Below are positions 1 through 4,784 of a stretch of DNA of 6,193 nt, in pieces. Below the pieces are notes generated by a model. That model saw only the letters and a program-made list of their open reading frames with translations, had not been told where the DNA came from and ran no database searches. Each line of letters starts with the position of its first letter. Positions within the stretch are counted from its first letter, which is position 1. Origin of the DNA: Candidatus Dormiibacterota bacterium (GTDB taxonomy: Bacteria; Chloroflexota; Dormibacteria; Aeolococcales; Aeolococcaceae); the NCBI GenBank assembly GCA_019234035.1, contig JAFALX010000344.1:1-6193 (forward strand), in the 5' to 3' direction. Position numbers and translations under genes: made by a program.

Positions 1-25
1 GGAAGTACGGCGCCGGCGAATCCAT
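1..25 (-). CDS. Start of an unidentified gene running off the left edge
   Basis: Only the first eight codons are inside the window, reading MDSPAPYF from an ATG whose complement is at 23-25. The start is convincing because a near-consensus Shine-Dalgarno GGAGG (complement of 31-35) lies five bases upstream. The gene lies in the same direction as the response regulator at 152-820, after a 126-base gap, and a DevR-like operator sits about 60 bases upstream of its start. It is therefore a candidate target of that regulator. Too little protein is visible to name a family, so no function is proposed. Confidence 0.6.
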
Positions 26-30
26 GATTA

Positions 31-35
31 CCTCC
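31..35 (-). promoter_or_regulatory. Strong Shine-Dalgarno for the leftward gene
   Basis: On the minus strand the sequence reads GGAGGTAATCATG, a near-perfect anti-16S match with five bases between GGAGG and the ATG. It is the strongest ribosome binding site in the window and is the main reason to believe that a real gene starts at position 25. Confidence 0.65.
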
Positions 36-83
36 GTGTGTCCTCGTCACGGCGAGTTGACCAAAGCTCAGCAAGGACGGCCA

Positions 84-97
84 GGGCCTAAAGTCCT
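84..97. promoter_or_regulatory. DevR/DosR-like operator box
   Basis: The plus strand reads GGGCCTAAAGTCCT, and the minus strand AGGACTTTAGGCCC. Against the mycobacterial DevR/DosR core GGGACTWWAGTCCC (recalled from the literature) 12 of 14 positions match, including the central CTAAAG and both half-site cores. The two mismatches are at plus-strand positions 87 and 97. The site lies between the stop of a DevR-like regulator (152) and the start of the leftward gene (25), about 58 bases from that ATG. That is a plausible activator position for the leftward promoter. I see no clear -10 hexamer. The match is sequence-level only; binding is inferred. Confidence 0.5.
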
Positions 98-142
98 GAG
101 TTCGACTGACTGCACAATCCGAGCGGCGCACCCCCCTCGTTG

Positions 143-160
143 TGGCCGGCCCTAGGGCCA
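143..160. repeat. Small palindrome over the regulator stop codon
   Basis: A perfect 12-base palindrome, GGCCCTAGGGCC, spans 148-159 and contains the TAG stop of the response regulator (complement of 152-154). Flanking TGGCC and GGCCA extend the symmetry. It could form a short hairpin at the end of the minus-strand transcript, but no U-run follows, so a terminator role is only a possibility. Confidence 0.25.
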
Positions 161-820
161 GTTGCTCTCGGTGCGCTGCGCGCGCCGGCGGGCCATGTAC
201 GCCGCCGCCTCGGCGCGCCGCGACAATCCCAGCTTCATGAGGACGTTGGAGACGTAGTTCTTCACCGTCTTCTCGGCGAGGAACACCTTCTCCGCGATCT
301 GGCGGTTGGTGAGCCCCTCCGCGACGAGATTCAGAATCTTGCGCTCCTGCGGCGTGAGGTCTTCGATCGGTTCATTGGTTGCGTCGGCCTCGCCCCGCAG
401 CCGCGCAAGGACGCGGGCGGTCACCTCGGGATCGAGCAGCGAGCGGCCCTCCGCCACCTGGCGGATGGCTCCGGCCAGGTCGCTGCCGCGGATCTGCTTG
501 AGCACGTAGCCGGCGGCGCCGGCCATGATCGAGCTGAAGAGCGCCTCGTCGTCGGCGTACGCGGTGAGGATGATCACGTTGATCTCGGGATGCGCAGAGC
601 GGATGTCGCGACACGCTTCGATGCCTGACCGGCCGGGCAGGCGCACGTCCATGAGGACGACGTCGTGGCGCAGCTCCGACGCGAGCTTCACCGCGCTCTC
701 GGCGTCACCCGCCTCTCCCACCACACGGTACTCGGACGCGGCCTCAAGCAGGCTGCGCAATCCAACCCGCACCAGCTCGTGGTCGTCGCAGATGAAGATA
801 CGCAGCGGCGGTTTTGCCAT
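152..820 (-). CDS. NarL/LuxR-family response regulator, DevR/DosR-like
   Basis: This is a 222-residue two-component response regulator that should bind DNA when phosphorylated. The receiver domain covers about residues 6-122, with acidic pocket D12/D13, phospho-acceptor D58 in LMDVRLPG, switch T86 and conserved K108 in YVLK. A LuxR-type helix-turn-helix covers about 153-212, with LTPQERKIL, then EGLTNRQIAEKVFLAEKTVK and NYVSNVLMKLG. This half is very close to mycobacterial DevR (DosR), the hypoxia/NO regulator, as I remember it. I chose the ATG at 820 because receiver domains normally begin a few residues after the start (MAKPPLRIFICDD). It has almost no Shine-Dalgarno, and the frame stays open to a GTG at 1063, so a longer protein is possible. 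No partner histidine kinase is visible. The nearby DevR-like box at 84-97 supports the subfamily. The family call is firm; hypoxia as the signal is inferred. Confidence 0.92.
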   Translation of the reverse strand: MAKPPLRIFICDDHELVRVGLRSLLEAASEYRVVGEAGDAESAVKLASELRHDVVLMDVRLPGRSGIEACRDIRSAHPEINVIILTAYADDEALFSSIMAGAAGYVLKQIRGSDLAGAIRQVAEGRSLLDPEVTARVLARLRGEADATNEPIEDLTPQERKILNLVAEGLTNRQIAEKVFLAEKTVKNYVSNVLMKLGLSRRAEAAAYMARRRAQRTESNWP

Positions 821-1063
821 CCCATCTGACGATACCCGCTGACCGGCGTCTTCGGGTTGGTTCGGATCGTCGAAGACGCACACAAAGCGGCGAATGTAGG
901 GATGGCCCTCATCAGGGTGGGCATAGCGACATCTCGCGGCGTCCGGCCCCGAGCCGTGCTCGGAGACTGGGCGGTAACGGGGGCAGCCTCCGGCCGTCTC
1001 GCGCGAATAGGGGCACACATGGTGCGCCGACGCATCTGCAACCCCGTTCATGAGCGTGTTCAC
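821..1063 (-). other. In-frame Cys/His-containing upstream extension or small ORF
   Basis: The response-regulator frame continues 81 codons upstream with no stop, to a GTG at 1063 or an ATG at 1051. The ATG is preceded by GGTGA at a usable distance. The GTG is only 4 bases after the stop of the SRPBCC-like gene, the spacing expected within an operon. The translation holds cysteines at 17, 27, 45 and 62 and a CRYAH motif (C45, H49), numbered from the GTG. Third positions are about 72% G/C by my count, lower than in the regulator proper but higher than its own first and second positions, which favours coding. It could be an N-terminal metal-binding module of the regulator, the remnant of a separate small gene, or untranslated leader. 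I do not recognise the family. Confidence 0.4.
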
Positions 1064-1067
1064 CGGA

Positions 1068-1547
1068 TCAGCTCGCGGCCCGCCGTGTGCGCTCGCTCGC
1101 CTCGATACTTTGTGCCAAATCGCGCAAGAACGCGCGGACGCTCGCCTCGGCGACGCGATGCAACCCGAAGCGGTCGAGGGCCTCGCCGAACGCGCCGAGC
1201 GGTGGGTCGTACCGACCCCAGATGCTCAGCTGTGTTTCGGCGCCGCCGATGGCCGCGAGCTCGATATCGCCGCTGAACACCGGGAACAGCGCCGGCGCGC
1301 CGGTGGCGTGCCACGTGAGGGGCACCACCACAGCGCCGTCGCGTGGGACCGCCTGGCCGATCTCGACCGCGATGTGCTTGCTCAGCGTGCTGTGCTGTCC
1401 ATGGGGACCGAGCCGGAGCGACAGCGCATCGCCGGCGGCCGCGGCCTGCGTCGCCAGCGAGTCGAGCCACGCCCGTGGACCTTCGACCAGGTGCGCGCGG
1501 ACCACTCCTGCGGGGACGTGTATGTAGGTGAAGTCGTGGACCAACAC
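1068..1547 (-). CDS. SRPBCC/START-like small protein of unknown function
   Basis: A 159-residue soluble protein from a GTG at 1547, with GGAG about nine bases upstream. The pattern fits a helix-grip (SRPBCC) fold. It has an N-terminal strand HDFTYIHVPAGVV, a middle strand VVVPLTWHATG (about 73-83), then FPVFSGDIELAAIG and TQLSIWGRYDPPLGA (about 88-119). It ends in the long helix typical of the fold, from about 120 to 150 (LDRFGLHRVAEASVRAFL). Such proteins bind hydrophobic ligands or act as cyclases, but no ligand can be read from the sequence. It has no signal peptide or membrane segment. The stop is 4 bases before the open extension of the response regulator, so the two are probably one transcript. 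The family assignment rests on pattern, not on a catalytic motif. Confidence 0.7.
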   Translation of the reverse strand: MLVHDFTYIHVPAGVVRAHLVEGPRAWLDSLATQAAAAGDALSLRLGPHGQHSTLSKHIAVEIGQAVPRDGAVVVPLTWHATGAPALFPVFSGDIELAAIGGAETQLSIWGRYDPPLGAFGEALDRFGLHRVAEASVRAFLRDLAQSIEASERTRRAAS

Positions 1548-1763
1548 GGCCGGCTGCTCCGCTCCGAGAACGAACGACTGCAGCAGATCTTCGGCGACGC
1601 CCCGACTCCGAACCAGGGTCGAAGGTCATCACGGCCGGTGACACGCGGCCCGAGCAATCAGGTCCACCGGCTCTGTCTCGGCGTGCAGTGCCCTGCAACG
1701 ATCGAGCCCAGCAACACAGTGGCTCAGGCGGCACAACCGCAAGTCATATAGAGGACAGACACC
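1548..1763. promoter_or_regulatory. Divergent intergenic region
   Basis: These 216 bases separate the minus-strand SRPBCC/regulator pair from the plus-strand membrane-protein gene, so promoters for both directions should lie here. I see one short inverted repeat, TGCAG-TGCC-CTGCA at 1684-1697, about 67 bases before the plus-strand ATG. There is also an AT-richer patch CATATAG at 1745-1751, but it is too close to the start to be an obvious -10. No convincing -35/-10 pair and no good DevR box was found; the best partial match, near 1616-1629, fits about 9 of 14 positions. Confidence 0.35.
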
Positions 1764-2345
1764 ATGACCAAGGGCATTCGCTGGCGGATCTTCGTTCTTC
1801 AGATCGGGCTCATCGGGATCCTGGGCTTCGTCTCTGGTTTCGCCTTCTGGGCGAGCAACTTCGCGACGGGTCAGGTGCACGATCAGCTCTCGCAGCAGCA
1901 GATCGTGTTCCCGACAACGGACTCGGCCGGGTTCAAGGCGCTTCCCGCAGCCGATCAGACCGCGATGGCGCAGTACGCGGGGCAGACCATGACCACCGGA
2001 CCCCAGGCCCAGGTGTACGCCAACAACTTCATCGGCGTCCATCTCAAGGAAATCGCCGGTGGCAAGACCTACGCGCAGTTCCCGGCGACCGGGTTGACAC
2101 CGGCACAGACGGCACAGAAGGCCTCGCTGTTCCAGGGTGAGACGCTGCGCGGGCTCCTGCTCAACGCGTACGGCTGGTCGCAGGTCGGCACCTACGCCTT
2201 CTACGCTGCAATCGGGCTCGCGGTGGCCGCGTTCGCGGTGCTGCTCGCCTTCATCTTCGAGGTCGTCGCGTGGCGGGTGCAGGCGACCAAGCGCCAGGTG
2301 GTCGCTCCGGTTCCCGCTCGGGCAGCGACCCCGCACACCGCGTAG
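1764..2345 (+). CDS. Two-helix membrane protein of unknown function
   Basis: A 193-residue protein from ATG 1764, with GAGGA at 1751-1755 as ribosome binding site. A first membrane segment covers about residues 9-30 after a basic start (TKGIRWR). An external region of about 110 residues follows, then a second segment at about 142-170 and a basic tail (WRVQATKR). The positive-inside rule puts both ends in the cytoplasm and the loop outside. The loop contains no cysteine and shows recognisable blocks: ATGQVHDQLSQQQI, TTGPQAQVYANNFIGVHL and FQGETLRGLLLNAYG. I believe this is a recurring actinobacterial hypothetical family, but I can attach no function. It is transcribed away from the regulator pair and is separated from the next gene by a strong hairpin, so it is probably its own unit. 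Confidence 0.8.
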   Translation: MTKGIRWRIFVLQIGLIGILGFVSGFAFWASNFATGQVHDQLSQQQIVFPTTDSAGFKALPAADQTAMAQYAGQTMTTGPQAQVYANNFIGVHLKEIAGGKTYAQFPATGLTPAQTAQKASLFQGETLRGLLLNAYGWSQVGTYAFYAAIGLAVAAFAVLLAFIFEVVAWRVQATKRQVVAPVPARAATPHTA

Positions 2346-2364
2346 CCTGCCCCGTTTTCACTGC

Positions 2365-2397
2365 CAGCGACCCGCCGGCTCAGCCGGCGGGTCGTTG
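2365..2397 (+). terminator. Strong GC hairpin, probable terminator
   Basis: A perfect 12-base-pair stem, CGACCCGCCGGC with GCCGGCGGGTCG around a TCA loop (2368-2394), begins 22 bases after the stop of the two-helix membrane protein gene. Three further pairs, one of them G-T, extend it to 2365-2397. No U-run follows on either strand, so it is of the U-poor kind common in high-GC bacteria. It probably ends the membrane-protein transcript and insulates the operon that starts at 2526. Confidence 0.65.
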
Positions 2398-2525
2398 CGT
2401 ATTCGACAGCTCTTGGTTGCGAAGGTCCCACCCCTTGGGTGCCACTCGGCCCTGGCAACGCCGTCCTGTCGCGACGACGATCAGATCAGACAGAACACCG
2501 GCTCCGTGCAAGAGGAACCCCTCCC
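2398..2525 (+). promoter_or_regulatory. Leader/promoter region of the USP-to-oxidoreductase operon
   Basis: These 128 bases between the hairpin and the universal stress protein start should hold the operon promoter. A short inverted repeat CACCC-CTT-GGGTG lies at 2429-2441, about 85 bases before the ATG. Its polarity is opposite to a DevR box, so I do not call it one. A ribosome binding site AGAGGA lies at 2510-2515. No confident -35/-10 pair is seen. Confidence 0.35.
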
Positions 2526-3017
2526 ATGATCAATCGAATCGTCGTCGGATCGGACGGATCCGAGCAGGCCCAGCAGGCGGCGGCGTTCGCGGCCGACCTG
2601 GCACGGCAAACCGGCGCCGAGGTGGTGTTGGTGCACGTGGTGGGCCAGTTCCCGCCTGCAATCGCATCAACCGGCGGCTACATGATGTATGTGCCGCAGC
2701 AGATCATCGACGAGTCGCGCGACGAGCTCGAGCGGCGCGTGCAGACCGAGTTCTCCGCGCCGCTGGTCCAGGCAGGCGTGCGCTGGCGCGCAGAGATTCG
2801 CGACGGCTGGGCACCGCGTGTCATCGCCGAGGTCGCCGGCGAGGTCGACGCGCAGCTCATTGTCGTCGGCACCCGCGGGCTGCACGCACTCGGGGAGATG
2901 TTCCTCGGCAGCACCAGCCATGCGTTGACCCACCATGCGAAGGTCCCGCTGATCGTCGTCCCGGCCGTGAATGCCCATAGGGCGCACGGCCACAAGCTCG
3001 CGACCGCGGCGGTGTGA
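2526..3017 (+). CDS. Universal stress protein (UspA family), ATP-binding type
   Basis: A 163-residue single-domain cytoplasmic protein. The first strand and loop read NRIVVGSDGSEQAQQA (residues 3-18), the usual Usp opening with the ATP-contacting Asp at 10. The C-terminal nucleotide motif G-2x-G-9x-G-S is complete: GTRG at 115-118 and GS at 128-129, followed by the last strand VPLIVVP. This marks the ATP-binding subgroup. Such proteins act as stress and low-oxygen adaptation factors, and several mycobacterial members belong to the DevR regulon. ATG 2526 is chosen because it starts directly at the family N-terminus and has AGAGGA upstream; an earlier GTG at 2439 would add 29 residues unlike the family. 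The stop is 3 bases before the cupredoxin gene, so it heads a compact operon. The tail after residue 147 (NAHRAHGHK) is a short His-containing extension. Confidence 0.93.
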   Translation: MINRIVVGSDGSEQAQQAAAFAADLARQTGAEVVLVHVVGQFPPAIASTGGYMMYVPQQIIDESRDELERRVQTEFSAPLVQAGVRWRAEIRDGWAPRVIAEVAGEVDAQLIVVGTRGLHALGEMFLGSTSHALTHHAKVPLIVVPAVNAHRAHGHKLATAAV

Positions 3018-3020
3018 GCG

Positions 3021-3938
3021 ATGGTCACCAACACCCCACCGGCTGACCCGACTCCCGTGCGCAGGCTCGCGACCGGCGCCGCGCAGCGCGCCATGGTGAT
3101 CGCGTCGACGGCGGGACTCGTGGGCGTCGGGCTTGGCATCGGCATCACCGTCGCGGTCAACCGCGGCACATCTTCCCCATCGCCGACGGCGACGGCGCCG
3201 GCCGCGACGGCGCCGGCGCAGAACCCGGGTGAGAGCCAGAGCCTGCCCTACAGCTATTACCAGTCGATGATGGGCGGCTACGGGGTCATGATGGGCGGCT
3301 CGTACGGCTGGATGATGGGCCAGTCCGGCTACCGGTGGATGGTGGGCGGCGCCCAGGCGCCGGCCTGGATGATGGGCAACGCGCTACCCGGATTCATGAT
3401 GGGCTCGAGCACCGATCCGGGTGCGGCGATGGGCCAGCTCTGGGCCGGCGCTCCCGGACCGCGCGTCGACGCCGCCACCGCGCAGGGGCTGGCAACCGCG
3501 AACCCGTCGGGGGCAACCGTCGACACCGCCGCCAACCGCATCACCTTCAACGGACCTGATGTGCGCTTCACAGTCGTCGCCAGCCCGTCGTCCGCGGACG
3601 ACCGGTTCGAGGTCGCGGGACTGGTCAACCCGACCATCGCCGTGCCGGCCGGCGCGTCAGTGAGCATCGAGCTGATCAACAGTGACACCGGGTCTGCGCA
3701 TGGCCTCGTGGTGGCGCCCGCCGATGCACAGCCGTCAGCGATGCCGATGATGACCGACCGTCCCGCGTTCACCGGTTCGACCGTCTGGTTCATCGGCGAC
3801 GCAACCAGTGCCGGCATGCACGAGGCAACCGCAACCTTCACGGCGAGCACCGCCGGCACCTACCAGTACCTGTGCCCCGTGCCGGGTCACGCCCAGCACG
3901 GCATGTACGGAACGCTGGTCGTGGGCTCGGGGACCTGA
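3021..3938 (+). CDS. Membrane-anchored Met-rich cupredoxin (sulfocyanin/rusticyanin-like)
   Basis: A 305-residue protein in four parts. A basic N-terminus is followed by one membrane segment at about residues 24-46, a Ser/Pro/Thr/Ala linker at about 49-70, a Met-rich stretch at about 82-138, and a C-terminal cupredoxin domain at about 170-302. The Met-rich stretch has five MMG motifs, at 83, 90, 98, 117 and 126, plus single-Met variants at 107 and 137. All four type 1 copper ligands are visible: H227 in SAHGL, then C285, H290 and M295 in CPVPGHAQHGM. The arrangement resembles sulfocyanin or rusticyanin, blue copper electron carriers on the outer face of the membrane. The Met-rich part probably binds Cu(I). 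It starts 3 bases after the universal stress protein stop, so the two are co-translated. It may be an electron carrier or a copper storage/delivery protein; the sequence does not decide. Confidence 0.88.
   Translation: MVTNTPPADPTPVRRLATGAAQRAMVIASTAGLVGVGLGIGITVAVNRGTSSPSPTATAPAATAPAQNPGESQSLPYSYYQSMMGGYGVMMGGSYGWMMGQSGYRWMVGGAQAPAWMMGNALPGFMMGSSTDPGAAMGQLWAGAPGPRVDAATAQGLATANPSGATVDTAANRITFNGPDVRFTVVASPSSADDRFEVAGLVNPTIAVPAGASVSIELINSDTGSAHGLVVAPADAQPSAMPMMTDRPAFTGSTVWFIGDATSAGMHEATATFTASTAGTYQYLCPVPGHAQHGMYGTLVVGSGT
3267..3404 (+). repeat. Repeated ATGATGGGC units encoding MMG motifs
   Basis: The nine-base unit ATGATGGGC occurs five times in the same frame, starting at 3267, 3288, 3312, 3369 and 3396. 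The first two share a longer identical stretch (ATGATGGGCGGCT). Each encodes Met-Met-Gly, usually after an aromatic or small residue. The regular 7-10 residue steps in the first part suggest growth by local duplication of a Cu(I)-binding motif. Confidence 0.75.
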
Positions 3939-3942
3939 CGCC

Positions 3943-4158
3943 ATGAGCCATCGCACCTGGGAGATGAGCTCCGAGCGCCCGCACCGCGTCACATCGATCG
4001 ACATCGACGTGCGCCTCCCGGCGGAGACTCCGCCGGAGCGCGTTGCCGCGGTGGCACGCGCGGTCGGGCACTGCACCGTGCACAACTCCATGGTGCAGGT
4101 GCCGTCGATCACCATGGCGGCGAGCATCGGCGAGCCTGCGCGGCCGCGCGCCGCGTAA
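3943..4158 (+). CDS. Short OsmC-family protein, C-terminal half only
   Basis: A 71-residue product from ATG 3943. It matches the C-terminal half of OsmC/Ohr-family proteins: the strand HRVTSIDIDVRLP (residues 14-26), the helix PERVAAVARAVG, the motif HCTVHNSM (43-50, C44 being the second family cysteine) and a last strand VPSITMAA. Family members are normally around 140 residues and use two cysteines for thiol-peroxidase chemistry. The N-terminal half, with the first (peroxidatic) cysteine, is absent, and the preceding bases are the end of the cupredoxin gene. It lies 4 bases after the cupredoxin stop with GGGGA upstream. It is either a truncated remnant still kept in the operon, or a genuine mini-protein that pairs with another subunit. 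The homology is fairly clear; activity is doubtful. Confidence 0.68.
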   Translation: MSHRTWEMSSERPHRVTSIDIDVRLPAETPPERVAAVARAVGHCTVHNSMVQVPSITMAASIGEPARPRAA

Positions 4159-4187
4159 CCGGACGCGATGGCAGCGGTGCCAGGGCC

Positions 4188-4784
4188 GTGAGCACGTTCC
4201 AGGTTCGGATCCACGGGCGCGGTGGCCAGGGCGTGGTCACCGCCGCCGAGATGCTCTCCATCGCCGCCTTTCGTGAGGGCCGGCATGCACAGGCCTTTCC
4301 GAGCTTCGGCTCGGAGCGAACCGGCGCCCCGGTGGTCGCCTTCTGCCGCATCGACGATCACCCGATCCGCAGTCACGAGCCGGTCGTCGCGCCCGATGCG
4401 CTGATCGTGCAGGACTCGACGCTGCTGCACCAGGTGGACGTCTTCAACGGCCTGGGCGCCGACGGCTACCTGATCGTCAATACGTCGAAGAGCTTCGCCG
4501 ACCTCGGACTCGGCGAGCTCGCGAGGCGCCTGCGCCCCGAGCGGCGCCTGACCCTGCCGGCGAGTGAGATCGCGCGCGCCACCGTCGGCCGGCCCCTCCC
4601 TAATGCGGTGCTGCTGGGCGCGTTCGCGGCGCTCACGGAGCTGATCTCGCTGGACTCGGTTCGTGCCGCGATCGGCGAGAAGTTCTCGGGCGCGGTCGCA
4701 GCGCGCAACAGCGACGGGGCCGCGCGTGCATACGCCACCGTGCTGCCGCCGATGAAGGAGCTCGCCGGTGCGCACGCAGATTGA
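4188..4784 (+). CDS. porG: 2-oxoacid:ferredoxin oxidoreductase, gamma subunit
   Basis: A 198-residue cytoplasmic subunit of a CoA-dependent 2-oxoacid (probably pyruvate) oxidoreductase, which converts a 2-oxoacid and CoA to acyl-CoA and CO2 while reducing ferredoxin. Diagnostic features are IHGRGGQGVVTAAEML near the start (residues 8-23), AFPSFGSERTGAPV (36-49), and the central Rossmann-like strands. The C-terminal part reads LPNAVLLGAFAA, then a helix pairing with IGEKFS. The GTG at 4188 is chosen because gamma subunits begin a few residues before the GRGGQG motif; an ATG at 4168 in another frame stops after seven codons. The ribosome binding site is weak, which suggests coupling to the upstream genes. 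The gene overlaps the alpha-subunit gene by 17 bases. Which 2-oxoacid is used cannot be fixed from this subunit. Confidence 0.92.
   Translation: MSTFQVRIHGRGGQGVVTAAEMLSIAAFREGRHAQAFPSFGSERTGAPVVAFCRIDDHPIRSHEPVVAPDALIVQDSTLLHQVDVFNGLGADGYLIVNTSKSFADLGLGELARRLRPERRLTLPASEIARATVGRPLPNAVLLGAFAALTELISLDSVRAAIGEKFSGAVAARNSDGAARAYATVLPPMKELAGAHAD

Noticed and set aside
1616..1629. GGGTCGAAGGTCAT as a second DevR box
   Set aside because: It matches only about 9 of 14 core positions and lacks the right half-site, which is within chance for GC-rich DNA.
1050..1751. 233-codon plus-strand open frame
   Set aside because: It is antisense to the SRPBCC-like gene, which has the better secondary-structure pattern, spacing and start. 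The translation has low-complexity Arg/Pro/Ala composition.
1629..2336. 235-codon minus-strand frame under the membrane-protein gene
   Set aside because: The plus-strand product has two clean membrane segments and a good ribosome binding site; the antisense product is charged and patternless.
2429..2441. CACCC-CTT-GGGTG inverted repeat as a DevR box for the USP operon
   Set aside because: DevR half-sites run GGGAC to GTCCC, whereas this repeat has the opposite polarity and wrong spacing. It is kept only as an unassigned inverted repeat.
3735..4775. 346-codon open frame on the minus strand
   Set aside because: It crosses the cupredoxin, OsmC-like and gamma genes in antisense, is very Arg/Gly/Ala-rich, and shows no recognisable motif.
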